Below are positions 1 through 10,219 of a stretch of 64,000 nt of DNA, piece by piece; within the stretch, counting starts at the first letter, position 1, and each line of letters starts with the position of its first letter. The stretch is from NCBI GenBank assembly GCA_934045075.1, contig OW203725.1, forward strand, positions 22,327,714 through 22,391,713, read 5' to 3'. The notes under the pieces were generated by a model. It was given only the letters and a program-made list of their open reading frames with translations. It searched no databases and was not told the origin of the DNA. This DNA comes from Yponomeuta sedellus. Taxonomy: Eukaryota > Arthropoda > Insecta > Lepidoptera > Yponomeutidae. Both the position numbers and the translations under genes were made by a program.

Positions 1-477
1 GTTTGTAATCAAAATAATTTCGTTTCTATTATTCGTAATCCTCAATCCCCGAATAATCAGACAACGTAGTTAGAAAAGAGAAAAAGCGGCTAAAATTAGC
101 CAATTCGCGAAAACACAGACAAAGAAACAGCTCTATAATCGCCCCCCTGGTGTAATTTTGATTTTTAAGGCGCTTTGTGATGCTAACTATTGGTGGCACA
201 ATGAAATAAAAATCCTAACTTGTTTTCTATTACATTTTTTAAAAAGTGAACACCAGAAATCTTAGCCACTATGGCAACTATTTAAGAAGCTACAGTCTAG
301 AACGTGGTAACAACAACTTAGTACTTTAATCGATTTAAGTCCTATGATGTTGATGCTACGTTTTAGGAAGTATGTTCTAAAAATGGTTATCACTGATATT
401 ATTATTAATTAATTATTGCTATATATCTTTTATTTTGTTTGTTTTGGTATTGTTATTAATATAATATATTGTAATCT

Positions 478-549
478 TCTTCTTCTTCAGGCTATATTAG
501 TCCACTGCTGGACATAGCCCTCCCCTAATGAGCGCCATAGCGCCCTGTC
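478..549 (-). mobile_element. RTE-type LINE 3' tail fragment
   Basis: A (TTC)n stretch followed by CAGGCTATATTAGTCCACTG and the block around CTCCCCTAATGAGCGCC is the reverse complement of the (GAA)n-tailed RTE end seen at 41040-41095. The 9-bp duplication TTGTAATCT (469-477 and 550-558) brackets it, so it is a very short 5'-truncated insertion. Confidence 0.7.
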
Positions 550-594
550 TTGTAATCTGGAACTGTGTATTCTGAAATAAAAACATATTATCAT

Positions 595-642
595 TATACT
601 ATTTTTATTTTTAATGCACTATCCTGTGCTAAGGACAAATTA
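595..642 (-). mobile_element. Family P tail fragment
   Basis: Contains TTTTTAATGCACTA then CTGTGCTAAGGACAA, the family P tail read on the minus strand. The tRNA-like head is absent. Confidence 0.55.
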
Positions 643-689
643 TTATGAATATTATTATTATTAAGATTTCTGATGTATAGTTTTTTAAA

Positions 690-882
690 CAAATTCCGAA
701 GGTGGCTCTCCACTGGAAACCCGCCGAAGGCTCACGACGACCCAGAAGACCACCCCCGGCGTGGAAGAGATCTGTTCTAAAAAAATGTTTGGAGCTACCA
801 TCCCTAGCCATGAACAGAGTTAATTGGAAAGCCCGTTGTGTCAGCCCCAGGCTCCACCGAGGAGTAAAGGGACCAAAGAATT
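690..882 (+). pseudogene. LINE reverse transcriptase C-terminal fragment
   Basis: The plus frame reads a short conceptual peptide with GSRRP, RPPPAWKRS, NRVNWKARC and RGVKGPKN. The basic RPPxxWKRS block followed by a W-containing tail matches the extreme C-terminus of non-LTR retrotransposon ORF2. The GVKGPK ending is also read at about 10840, so the two loci are probably one family. Only the last ~65 codons survive; there is no start or RT core. Confidence 0.6.
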
Positions 883-1117
883 CCATTGGTGGCCCTAGTT
901 AGCACTCCAAAGCGCCTTAAACGTGGCTGTATTAGCGAATGGCTACGTTTTAACGATTTACAGGGAGAGAAACGTTATCATTCTTGATGAAAGGGAACAT
1001 TAAAACTTAATTTCGCATCTACGGAAAGTTTTCGGGCAGTAAGTGTATGTACACTGTTGCCGGTATTTTATGTACTTTGTGTATTATTATCCGAACCTAA
1101 CCCTCCTGCATTGCAGG

Positions 1118-1206
1118 CCATTCTCTACCACGGGAGCCAAGTCCGGGTTGGTGAAGGCTTGTAAAACATTGGCGGGACTTACTGTCAGAAGTTATCAAGC
1201 CGCCCG
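1118..1206 (-). mobile_element. 5S-derived SINE (family A), 3' fragment
   Basis: Reverse complement of the family A tail: CCAAGTCCGGGTTGGTG, ACTGTCAGAAGTTATCAAGC and related blocks. The 5S-like head is missing. Confidence 0.75.
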
Positions 1207-1213
1207 CTGTAAA

Positions 1214-1378
1214 GCCGCGTATTCACGGTCTCAGTGCGCTCGGACCCAGTGCGTCATCCGAGTAAACGAATACTTCTGATTGGCCATTTTAGTATCTTGA
1301 CGAAAAATCGTCCAATCATACGCATTATTGTACTGGGATGGCGCACTCGGTCCGAACGTACTAAGACCGTGAAAACTC
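1214..1378. mobile_element. Hairpin MITE
   Basis: The left block TCACGGTCTCAGTGCGCTCGG recurs inverted near the right end with a few mismatches, and the loop arms (GATTGGCC / GTCCAATC) also pair, so the whole segment can fold. No target duplication could be assigned. Confidence 0.5.
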
Positions 1379-1702
1379 GGCATTGGCGAGATAATTTTTT
1401 AAACTCTACATTGTAGCTTATGGTGTTTTTTCTGATCAAAAAGACCAATTATCCATACCCAAACAGCCTCGTAATCGCGGTAATAAAACATCCTATCCTT
1501 TACGCCCAGATCAAAGCGGTAGCACTGAACAGAGACTGTAAAACATCTGGTTCTTTACAATTCTCTTGACCGTTTTAATTGTCTACCTCCAAGAGTTGTC
1601 AGAGTGCTTTCAGTCTGAAATTTCCCCTTCGCAGTCCGAGATTATTTGTAGGAAAGATGTTTTATTTATACAACATGTATTTAATGATTCACCATCACTG
1701 TC

Positions 1703-2069
1703 TGAAGCGCTTGTGGCCTAGTGGAACTGAGTGATTGGAATCAATAACAAAGGTTAAGCAACAATAGGCGCTATAAGGTGCTGGATGGGTGACAATCCCG
1801 TGACTACCGCTATTGGCATTTCTTCCGAGCGCTTCCGCCCTTTACAAGGCACGTTAAACAATTGGTGCTGGCTGCCATATAATGGCAGTCGTTAAGCGAT
1901 ATCAGAGGCCTTATGGGCGGCTTGATAACTTCTGACAGTAAGGCCCGCCGCTGTCTTACAATCCTCCACCAACCCGGACTTGGCTTCCTTGGTGGAGTGT
2001 GACCTAACCTTCCTACGATGCAGGAAGACACCCGTGCCCCAGCAGTGGGGACATACAGAGGGTTGATCC
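1703..2069 (+). mobile_element. 5S-derived SINE (family A), full length
   Basis: Starts GAAGCGCTTGTGGCCTAG, has the 5S-like block GGTTAAGCAAC then GGATGGGTGACA, and ends GGGTTGATCCG. The 5S resemblance covers the region of the type 1 RNA polymerase III promoter (box A to box C). The body and tail are family specific and non-coding. Confidence 0.8.
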
Positions 2070-2139
2070 GATACTACACTGTTATTCAGTAATGTCGAAG
2101 CAGAAAAAACATGAAACATGCAGATTATAGTCATCTTTA

Positions 2140-2305
2140 TTTTATTTATTCATTAGTTAGACTCTTGTCGACGTAACATCTTCCAAGTAATCATCTCACA
2201 GATAACTTTTGGCGATAAGACCGCCATTTGTATACGGCAAAACTTAGATATGTAAGCCTTCTAATTTATTTTGTTTTCTGGTATGTACAATAAAGAGTTC
2301 TAATC
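2140..2305 (+). mobile_element. LINE 3' tail (family K, diverged)
   Basis: Shares the order GGCGATAAGACCGCC, then GTACAATAAAG, then a short TCTAATC tail with the better copy at 28600-28740. Only untranslated 3' sequence is present. Confidence 0.5.
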
Positions 2306-2309
2306 TAAT

Positions 2310-3060
2310 TTAATCAGTTCATGGACAGCGTCACAAGCTTTCTCTTTAAAAATGACGTCTTTTCTAACTTAATAAAATGCTAAGTGACGGTTGACTCTAG
2401 TTTCATAGACATTTGTTCTTAATTCGATCTAACTTCTTTGTGGCTCCTCTATTTCTATCAGATGAAAACTTTTATTACAAAATAAAATAGTTACAACAAA
2501 TGTCACACTTAATAAAAAAAAACATGCACAGTACGGTATCCAATCAATTTTCGTCAAGAACACATAAAATAATAATAATTTAAACACACAAAAAAAATCC
2601 TAACTGAACAAACCACTTCGGAAAATATCTGAACCAAAGGATCCCAACACGCTGGCAGCATTGCCAGACTGCACCGCCAAAGAGACCCTCTGTCTCTTTA
2701 GATACGCACCGGAGCGACAGTCAAGCCCACGGTCCCTCAAGCTGACCCAGCTCCCTAACACAGATCTTCAAACACAGGTCTGAGTCCCCCAAACCCCCAT
2801 TGTCTCTACCGCAAATGGAACATCTAACTTACTTTCTTGACATAAGCATCCCTAAACGCACAAAAGCAAATTACTAGAGGTAGAGACTTACATACGTGCC
2901 GTGTTTACCCGACTGTGCCAGCAGCAGGGTTCTGTTTTTCGAGTACAAATATCATATTTATTTGTTGCGTGTATATAGTATGTTAGTTAGACCTAAGAAT
3001 TCCGCACTTAGCCTCATAGTTGGGCCATTGTCCGCAGCAAGCGCTGAGGTACGTTAAAAC
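2310..3060. other. No recognised feature
   Basis: AT-rich except for a GC-richer patch at about 2640-2820. I see no coding or repeat signature that I can name. Confidence 0.4.
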
Positions 3061-3064
3061 TTTA

Positions 3065-3232
3065 GACACTAGGGTTTCCTTACGATGTTTTCCTTCACCA
3101 TCAGCGGGTGGTATTGCTACTATAATTTCACAAATGTACATAACTTAGAAAACAAAGTCATTGCTACACGGGGTTAGAACCCACGACCTCCTAATTGAGA
3201 AGCCGGTGTCTACACCGCTCTGCTACCACCGT
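3065..3232 (-). mobile_element. tRNA-headed SINE (family D)
   Basis: On the minus strand a head CGGTGGTAGCAGAGCGG, a B-box-like GTGGGTTCTAACCCC, then the body CTAAGTTATGTACATTTGTG and GAAGGAAAACATCG. Related copies lie at 50336-50510 and 50985-51157. Confidence 0.65.
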
Positions 3233-3374
3233 TTACTGTGTGTATGTATTTCATCTTAAGATGTGTCGTTACATGGGTCTTAACTGTGAGCGTGGTATTG
3301 GGTATAATTTATTACGCCAGCGTATTTTATGGTTTTTAAACAATATCTTTTAATTACATATATAGATAAAAAAA

Positions 3375-3446
3375 ACTTTCTTCTTTTTCTATAGGCCATA
3401 TTTTATAGTCCACTGCTGGACATGGCCCTCTCCTAATGAGCGCCAA
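3375..3446 (-). mobile_element. RTE-type LINE 3' tail fragment
   Basis: Degenerate (TTC)n followed by TAGTCCACTGCTGGACATGG and CTCCTAATGAGCGCC, the minus-strand form of the RTE tail. Confidence 0.65.
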
Positions 3447-3639
3447 ACTTTAAAAAACTTTATTGCAGGTACGTAATATCTTGTATTTAACAGGGATTTG
3501 CTGAAGATCAGCGTTGTGTTCAACACAACATTTATGCTGAGCGAATTCCTTTTTATCAATATCCTAAGTTTGTATAATAAATTATTAAGTTTTTTTTAAT
3601 GTGATAATGATAAATAAATGTTTTTTCAATTTCCATTTC

Positions 3640-3725
3640 AATTGCATAAAAAAGGAAATGACACATAAATTTCTTAACCTAAGAGTACACTGCCTTGTCA
3701 CCAAAAGTGATAGCCTCTAAGCTGT
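3640..3725 (-). mobile_element. LINE 3' tail (family K)
   Basis: TTCTTAACCTAAGAGTACA and CACCAAAAGTGATAGCC are the reverse complement of the family K 3' region. It is also repeated at about 4545-4600. Confidence 0.5.
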
Positions 3726-3769
3726 AGTCCAGACTATAAGACCAGACTATTGAAAGACCATAGTTATAT

Positions 3770-3945
3770 ATTAAACGGGTCAAATCGCGTTTACTTTTTA
3801 GGTAAAACGTAATTACCTTATTTCCCGACGTTTCGGCAACGATACAGTTGCCGTGGTCTCGAGTAGACTGAAGTGGCGAGTACAGACAATAATTGTGGGC
3901 AGTCACTTCTAATTTTTCGCAGCTGGCCGACACACAACACTCACT
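3770..3945 (-). mobile_element. Penelope-like terminal fragment (family X)
   Basis: On the minus strand GACCACGGCAAC, a short loop, GTTGCCGAAACGTC and then AATTACGTTTTACCT. The GGCAAC/GTTGCC hairpin followed by GAAACGTC resembles the end motifs of Penelope-like elements. The minus frame through it reads DHGNCIVAETSG. The family assignment is an inference from motif shape; no RT or GIY-YIG domain is visible. Confidence 0.45.
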
Positions 3946-4084
3946 ACGTCCACGGACAGGTCCGGCGATAAGGCGCGTGATTTCTATTTACTTAGCACTG
4001 GATTCCACATACCTGAAAGCTTGAAACCGTCCTCTCTGTTGTTGGGTATATTTTTTTACGTACTTGTATTTTATTGTTCTTAAA

Positions 4085-4155
4085 CAATATATTTTTTTAA
4101 TTACATAATATAGATAGAAAATACTTTATTGTACCGAAAAAAGCAAATTGCACAG
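4085..4155 (-). mobile_element. LINE 3' tail (family K), left part split by a MITE
   Basis: TAGATAGAAAATACTTTATT is the reverse complement of the AATAAAG plus TATC tail. The rest of the same tail resumes at 4542 after a MITE. Confidence 0.55.
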
Positions 4156-4538
4156 AGTGCTTAGTGCGAGTTTGACAGATCCAATCGAATAACTTTACTA
4201 CCGCGTTAATCGAGCATTGAGTAGTGAGTATGAGTAAGTTAACCATTCGAACTGGTTTTGTGGGGCCTTATTTATGACATGTAATGTGCTCTTTTATATT
4301 AATAAATACAAAAAATACAAAAAAAAAAAACTGGCTAAACGCTGTCACAGTACAACTCGCACTCGCGTTTATTCGTGTTTTGGCTGGTAAACGTGTTCAC
4401 TTCTCAACGTAAACCATTGCAACTCGCACTCAGCAATTTTAATTTCCATACTTGTCGCTAGGTGGCGCTTCCTCGATGCCATAGAAATATGAGTTTACGT
4501 TAACGCGATCGAGTAGTTAAAAACTCGCACTAAGCACT
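4156..4538. mobile_element. MITE with CAG target duplication
   Basis: The terminal inverted repeat AGTGCTTAGTGCGAGTTT at the left is matched by AAACTCGCACTAAGCACT at the right. CAG flanks it at 4153-4155 and 4539-4541. A 3-bp duplication of this form is compatible with PIF/Harbinger-type transposition. The interior is non-coding with an A-rich patch at about 4310-4330. Confidence 0.65.
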
Positions 4539-4541
4539 CAG

Positions 4542-4625
4542 AAATTCCTTAACCTAAAAGTACACGGCCTTGTCACCAAAAGTGATAGCCTCTAAGGCTT
4601 AGAGGCCTTAGAGTTAGCTTAGAGT
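4542..4625 (-). mobile_element. LINE 3' tail (family K), right part
   Basis: TTCCTTAACCTAAAAGTACA and CACCAAAAGTGATAGCC continue the tail interrupted at 4155. Confidence 0.55.
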
Positions 4626-4944
4626 CTAAGCTATTGAAAGACAACCCAAATCAATTCTCAAACTTTGCTTGCCACCTACCCACCTACCTTTCCTTCGGGG
4701 AAAACAAAAAAAGGTCCTCACGATATTTACATTCGCCCACGTTTCCTGAAATGACCGAAAATGTCTAAATTATACGCAGCTAATGCAAAGGTACACCTAC
4801 ACTGGCTACGCTCCGGGCTTCCGGTCGCGCCTACTGTTTTATATTCCAACCGTACTTCCGGTGCGGTGGTGTTGCCATAGACGAGGTAGACGCGAAGGGT
4901 CTGGAACCGAAACTCTACTAATGGTTTTATCGAAAATAAAGAAC
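4626..4944. other. No recognised feature
   Basis: Mixed composition. The 82-codon minus frame here has no recognisable motif. Confidence 0.35.
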
Positions 4945-5100
4945 ATTTAGATAGATAGATAGAGATAAAGAACACTTAATTGTACGTAAAAAAAATTACG
5001 CCGATATTTCTTAATATAAGTATAGATGGCGGCCTTATCACTAACAGTGATCTCTTACAGACAACCTTTGGATGGATTGGAGGAATACATTGGAGAAGGA
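4945..5100 (-). mobile_element. LINE 3' tail (family K)
   Basis: TAGATAGATAGATAGAGA followed by AAAGAACACTTAATTGTAC and GGCGGCCTTATCACTAAC is the reverse complement of the family K end with its TATC tail. Confidence 0.6.
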
Positions 5101-5180
5101 AGAAGATGTACAAACAAATCAAATTATCTCAGATATATATGAATTGAATTAAGAAAGTTATTACACAAACTGTAAACATT

Positions 5181-5523
5181 GAAACCGAGGGATTGAAATC
5201 AATTACTTGGGTTAAGCAACGCAGGCGCGGTCAGATGCTGGATGGGTGACCATCCCGTGACTACCGCTACGTGACATTTTTACCGAGCGCTTCCGAGCTC
5301 TGCAAGGCACGTTATGTCGTTGGTGCCGGCTGTCATGTAATGGCAGTCGTTAAGCCATGTCAAAGGCTTTATGGGCGGCTTGATAACTTCTGACAGTAAG
5401 GCCCGCCACTGTCTTACAATCCTCCACCAACCCGGACTTGGCCCCCGTAGTGGAGTTTGACCTAACCTTTCTGCTATGTAGGAAAAGACTCGTGCCTCAG
5501 CAGTGGGACGCACCTACTAAGGG
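5181..5523 (+). mobile_element. 5S-derived SINE (family A)
   Basis: Slightly 5'-shortened: it begins in the GATTGAAATCAATTAC block, then has the 5S-like GGTTAAGCAACGCAGGCG and the standard body. The terminal TTGATATC is replaced by diverged sequence. Confidence 0.75.
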
Positions 5524-5628
5524 TCATTATTGCGTGGTTCAGCAATAAACATCGAAAAATCTTCATAAACTTTCTCGTTTATAATATTTGTATGAATTGC
5601 TTTTACTATATTGCTATGGAAGTGAAGT

Positions 5629-5899
5629 TGTGACGGTGCAAACCTCTTTACACCATTTTTATTTCTTTTTCCATCTATCATTTTCAAATATTTAAATTAT
5701 GTATGTCACTCATTCTTCGATTTCCCTCATTTTTCACACTACTACTTTACGCTTTGACCAGATCTGACTTTTTACCTGCTTCTCCGTTTATCCGTTTTTA
5801 TCCAGTTTTCTGTTATTACTACAATATTATAACAAATAAAACCACACCTAAAGTCGTTCCAGAGTTTATTTATTATCATAAAAGTTACCCAACGTTCCA
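5629..5899 (+). repeat. 5' LTR of the short LTR element
   Basis: TGTGACGGTGCAAACC to CCAACGTTCCA. It differs from the right LTR at one position that I noticed (C at about 5877 versus T), so the insertion is young. Confidence 0.85.
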
Positions 5900-5900
5900 C

Positions 5901-5918
5901 TGGCGCCCAACGTGGGGC
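5901..5918 (+). promoter_or_regulatory. Primer-binding site, tRNA-Lys
   Basis: TGGCGCCCAACGTGGGGC is the complement of the 3' end of eukaryotic tRNA-Lys(CUU), as I know that tRNA. It lies one base after the LTR. Confidence 0.8.
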
Positions 5919-6641
5919 GTTGGGTTAAAATTTTATGACAATGAATGGTGTCAGAATTACTGACGTCTAGAAATTTGGTTTGCAAAGATTTTGTAAATAA
6001 TTATAATTTAAATTTTAATAATATAATATTGTTATCAATAGACTGTATGAGTGCAGCTTCTACGACGGACTCTACCCCGTCGGGTACTATGTACCCAATA
6101 TTATAAATATTGTTAAAATGTAAATAACTTTCATAGAGCGGATTGTGACTCAATAAATAAGCCTTACCACTACCGAATACCAGCGGGTGGTAACTGGCTA
6201 AATAAGCCTATTACTAATTTAGGCCAGTTTCTGGATAAATCTAATTAATAAAAATAGATTTTGTCTATACTGAATGAACGTCTTCACCTTCACTTTAGAT
6301 GAAGACAATGCTAGGTGATGCATGCTAGGGATGAATGATAGGTGATGAATAAAAGTGGAACTGCCTAATGTAAATATTCATTGTAAATATCACTCCACAC
6401 ACTCTAAATTTTTTTCATCGCCCATCCTTTATATTTTATTTTAATATTTAAGAATAACCATATTTACTTACCCATACCACATCCCCGACCTTCATCGACT
6501 TTACTCTCGACCTTGACTTTAAATTTTAAATTATATAAGTTAACTTTACTATATTTTTTATAAAAAAAAAATTTTTTTTAGATATTTTTTTTAAATAAAT
6601 ATATCTAAAAAATATTTTTTTTTACCGGTGCCCCCGGGTAA

Positions 6642-6912
6642 TGTGACGGTGCAAACCTCTTTACACCATTTTTATTTCTTTTTCCATCTATCATTTTCAA
6701 ATATTTAAATTATGTATGTCACTCATTCTTCGATTTCCCTCATTTTTCACACTACTACTTTACGCTTTGACCAGATCTGACTTTTTACCTGCTTCTCCGT
6801 TTATCCGTTTTTATCCAGTTTTCTGTTATTACTACAATATTATAACAAATAAAACCACACCTAAAGTCGTTCCAGAGTTTATTTATTATTATAAAAGTTA
6901 CCCAACGTTCCA
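6642..6912 (+). repeat. 3' LTR of the short LTR element
   Basis: Same termini and length as the left LTR. Its 65-codon frame is a shadow of the repeated sequence and not a gene. Confidence 0.85.
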
Positions 6913-6937
6913 AAGTTACTAACACCTGTTGTTTATG

Positions 6938-7165
6938 AAAACCTATTTAGAGGCTAAAACTTCCACCCATGCCGGGACTCGAACCCGCGACCTCTGGCTA
7001 ACCGTGCCAGCGCTCTTCCAAATGAGCTAATGGGCGACTAACGGCATCAGTGAAATTTCGAACCTCATTACAATACTCTCTGTATTACATACAGGTAAAT
7101 AGGTTTTTACAAAACTGTCCCTAGCACGGGTTAGTGCATTAAAAAGGATATAATTATACTAATTG
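6938..7165. mobile_element. Family P tRNA-like retroposon, palindromic copy
   Basis: The left part reads the family on the minus strand (CCTATTTAGAGGC, then a tRNA-like segment at about 6967-7038 with GGGACTCGAACCC). The right part, from GTAAATAGGTTTTTAC onward, reads the tail on the plus strand (CTAGCACGGGTTAGTGC). The two outer ends are therefore both tails. No clear target duplication. Confidence 0.7.
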
Positions 7166-7528
7166 CTAACATTAATAAGTAAGTCTTCTGATGCTATTCT
7201 ACGACTACTGTGTACGCGTGTATCCTTTCTTTGTTTGCTGTCTGTACCCTGTATCCCTAATTAGGGGTCAGTTTGCTCAACGGCTTTTGCTACCCGGTAC
7301 TAATCATTGAGGGTTAGGACAGTACTTGGAACTTTTTGCCCTGTCCCAAACTTGACATATGAGGCATTTTCAAATGTACCTACAGAATCTTCTTAACCTA
7401 TAGAAAGAATTGTAAGTACAACATGAATTTTGCGTAGTTTGAAAGCCGCAGCAAATTAATAGTGCCTAAACAATACGTATTAACTATGCTATTTTTTTTG
7501 TCATAGGCACAATTATTTTAAATTTACA
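7166..7528. other. No recognised feature
   Basis: AT-rich and non-coding; nothing that I can name. Confidence 0.35.
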
Positions 7529-7704
7529 TCTATAATATAAAAATGAATCACTGAATGTGTTGGTAAGCACAAATCTCGAGAGCGGCTGAACCGATTTCGC
7601 TAATTCTTTTTTTAGAATATTTCTTGAAGTACGAGGATGGTTCTTACGGTTAAAAAATTAAAAAATCGACTGCTAAGCGGTACGAAGTTTGCTGGGTCAG
7701 CTAG
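7529..7704 (+). mobile_element. Helitron-like non-autonomous element (copy 1)
   Basis: Starts TCTATAATATAAAAATGAAT, contains GGCTGAACCGATTTCGCTAA and ends GGGTCAGCTAG. TC and CTAG termini with A before and T after fit Helitron insertion between A and T. Two relatives with the same ends lie at 26318 and 62218. No Rep/helicase coding. Confidence 0.65.
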
Positions 7705-7817
7705 TTTGTTTTAAAAATGTAAAATAAACGAGTAAAATCCGTGTAAAAACAGTTTTTATTAAGATTTCACAACAACTTTTGATATTGTATAATATAATAC
7801 CTATGCATTATAATGCA

Positions 7818-8025
7818 TTCGAGATGTGGTGTTGGAGGAAAATGCTCTGAATCCCGTGTACAGCCTTCAGAACCAATATTTCTATACTAAACGAGCTCAG
7901 AATAACGAAGCGACTGTCGTCAGTCTGCCACCAGAAGTCGCTTAGCTGTTTTGGGCATATTATGCGATCACGACGTCATAGTCTTAGTGCGTTGGTCCTA
8001 TGCCATAAAGATGACAGCTGGGGAT
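7818..8025 (+). pseudogene. LINE reverse transcriptase fragment (FEMWCW type)
   Basis: Conceptual translation gives FEMWCWRKML, a stop, then IPCTAFRTNISILNELR and LSCFGHIM. The FEMWCWR...FGHI pair is a hallmark of the region after the RT domain in L1/RTE-like ORF2. The in-frame TGA and loss of flanking domains make it a dead fragment. Confidence 0.7.
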
Positions 8026-8464
8026 CTATTCAGCTCGCATCCCATTACGCGTGTGATCAAGACAAATAGAGGAATATTGTATATGGCCACAATCCTCAGA
8101 ATTGAGAGACCTATTGAAAAGAAAAGAATACGTAAAAGTAATAGGTAATAAAAACAAAATTCATTTTTAATTACCAATGACTGCAACTTTAAAACAACAT
8201 GCTGCAGTGGACGATACGGGCTGATTGATTGGTTGGAGCTAATCCCATGGGAGTGTCTCACTCAGTTGAGTTAAACTAGTTAGTTGGACATGATTAGACT
8301 AAAGAGCGCAATGTAGCATTGAAATAGAGCGTGTACGTATAAAGTTCCTTATCCGGCTTTAAAACCTGAATCGGAATGGATTTTAGTAGATGAGATAAGA
8401 TAGGTAAGAATATTCCTTTTGAATAATTATTCTTTTTGTACGCTAGGATAACAAGAATGACAGG

Positions 8465-8620
8465 ATACGCAATAGTCTGATTAGAGAACGTTATGGACTG
8501 AAAGAGGATGTAGTGACTAGAATTGAGAAAGGAATGTTGCGTTGGTTTGGACATGTGGAGAGGATGAAGGAAGAAAGATTGACGAAACAAATATAGTGGA
8601 AGGGTTGGTAAGGGTCGTCC
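8465..8620 (+). pseudogene. LINE fragment (SLIRERYGL type)
   Basis: Reads IRNSLIRERYGLKEDVVTR and MLRWFGHVERMKEERLTKQI before a stop at 8594. This is the same LINE family as the minus-strand fragment at 26008-26312. Confidence 0.75.
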
Positions 8621-8624
8621 CGCG

Positions 8625-9085
8625 AGCAAGAGTAACTAGAGTACTAGAGTACAGTAGAGTGGTATAAATCATGTAATGATACAGATTACAATTGGCGTCC
8701 TTATTACTAATAGCATTTTTTTGGGTAAAGTAATTAAAATAATATATTGACCATTCAAAAATACACAAGAGAAATAATCTGACCCACCAGTGCAGTTTCT
8801 ACAAATAATCATGGTTACTCTACCAGAGCAGTCGTAGGTGAAGTAAATCAGCTGTGGCGTTGACGCCATTACAAATTTTCTAAATCCACACTAAAAGGCG
8901 GCTCTTGGTTCAGCCTTTTAAATTAAGAGGCTAGTTTTCCGTCTGCTGTATCATAACTAAAAGCCTAGGCATGGAAGCGATTGCCAACGCCCAATAAACT
9001 TCCTAGGTGTTAAATCGAAAGGCTGATTTAATGAGTTGGCTGTGACAGAACACTAATGTGTTCTCTATATCTATTTATCTATCTA
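8625..9085. other. No recognised feature
   Basis: Non-coding. A pair of AAAGGC/GCCTTT-type short inverted blocks lies at about 8895-8930, too weak to call. Confidence 0.35.
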
Positions 9086-9087
9086 AA

Positions 9088-9165
9088 CTCACGTCTGTAT
9101 CCCAGAGGGGTGGGTAGAGATCAGGGACTGCCACGATCCTGACAGATCACTGAATATATCGAGCG
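9088..9165 (-). mobile_element. LINE 3' end (SLIRERYGL type)
   Basis: CTGTATCCCAGAGGGGTGGG and CCACGATCCTGACAGATCAC on the plus strand are the reverse complement of the terminal region seen in plus orientation at 22801-22870. Confidence 0.65.
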
Positions 9166-9477
9166 AATGTCTGTAGGGCCGGTTAGGAACGTTCCAGGCA
9201 GTCGTAGTTTCGTATATACTTGGACCAAATATAGGGACTGTATTAGCAAAGGGCGAGATCATATATACCCGATACCTAACATTGACATATTATTATATCG
9301 AGAACACATCGGAATCAAATTAAAGTAGATATGTGGAAATGCGCTAAAGAAGAAGTGAAACACGTAATATTTATTTTCGGAGTAAACGTCGACTGTCTAG
9401 GTAGTCACAATTCGTAAAAGGATGGTTTTTTCTATAAACTATATGTGTAGAAATTATGTCAAAAACAAATAATTTAT
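9166..9477. other. No clear feature; possible LINE scrap
   Basis: GCAAAGGGCGAGATCATAT at about 9247 resembles the LINE block near 21568 but is too short to assign. Confidence 0.3.
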
Positions 9478-9570
9478 TTCAACGTGCAGAATTCGCATCC
9501 TGTTCGCTGTATGTCAATTTACTATGACAGCCGCTGCCTTCGGGCCGTATTTGTAATGCATGAAAAGGCA
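9478..9570 (+). repeat. Dispersed repeat (CGCTGCCTTCGG family)
   Basis: TGTATGTCAATTTACTATG then GCCGCTGCCTTCGGGCCGTA also occurs at 27480-27640 and inverted at 43185-43325. It looks like a LINE or SINE 3' region; class unknown. Confidence 0.55.
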
Positions 9571-9822
9571 GGGGGAAAAAATCATACAACGAATTGTATC
9601 CATTTCCTTTTAATTTCACATCATATCAGCTGATGAAACTGGCCAGTTGGCTGAAATCAGCGCGTATTTGTTTTGTTTTTCGTGTATTTTGCCTAACGTA
9701 CTAGTTTACCCTGTTTCCGTGGCAATATGAATAAGTGTCCTCTTTCATTCTTTTTTTTTCTTTTTGTTTTCGTATTGAAGTACTTGACTACACTTCGTGC
9801 CAGATTGACTTTCCCTGGATGG

Positions 9823-10005
9823 AGATATCAACCCATTGTACGTCCCGACTACTGAGGCACGGGTCTCTTCCTGCACCACAGGAAGATCCGGCCATACTCC
9901 TCCACGAGGGCCAAGTCCGGGTTGGTGGAGGATTGTAAGACAGTGCGAACCCTACTGTCAGAAACTATCAAGCCGTCCATAAGACCTCCGACATGGTTTA
10001 ATCCT
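9823..10005 (-). mobile_element. 5S-derived SINE (family A), 3' half
   Basis: Begins at the tail (GATATCAACCC on the plus strand) and stops in the body after GACATGGTTTAA. The 5S-like head is lacking, as expected of 5' truncation. Confidence 0.75.
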
Positions 10006-10219
10006 GGATATAAACTTATATTTTGTTAATTTTACGTGAAAATTGATCGTGACTTGTTTTCTTGTAGTGACGGCAAACTAAAACGTTTTTTAACGCTACG
10101 ATGCTTCTTACAGATGTTACTACGATGTCCTATACAGAGCACAGTATACTTGGCGGCCTATTACTAAATGATATAACAATTTCTTCCTGACAAATATTTT
10201 TAAAAAAGCTAAATAACCT

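Larger units (their letters stand above)
165..920. mobile_element. TTAA-flanked inverted-repeat DNA element (copy 1)
   Basis: TTAA at 165-168 and again at 917-920 bracket inverted ends: GGCGCTTTG then TGCTAACTA at the left, and the same blocks on the minus strand reading in from 916 to about 896. The end repeat is only about 21 bp because the left and right ends diverge further in. No transposase is visible. The interior holds a nested RTE tail, a family P scrap and a LINE fragment. TTAA duplication is the piggyBac signature, but the ends do not start with CCC, so the superfamily is open. Confidence 0.55.
5629..6912 (+). mobile_element. Short non-coding LTR retrotransposon (tRNA-Lys primed)
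   Basis: Two 271-bp LTRs bracket a 742-bp interior with no usable reading frame. AAGT at 5625-5628 and 6913-6916 is a 4-bp target duplication. An 18-base primer site for tRNA-Lys follows the left LTR. The layout fits a non-autonomous Ty3/gypsy-like element that depends on a relative for proteins. The interior near the right LTR has a CCGGTGCCCCCGGG block rather than a clear polypurine tract. Confidence 0.8.
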
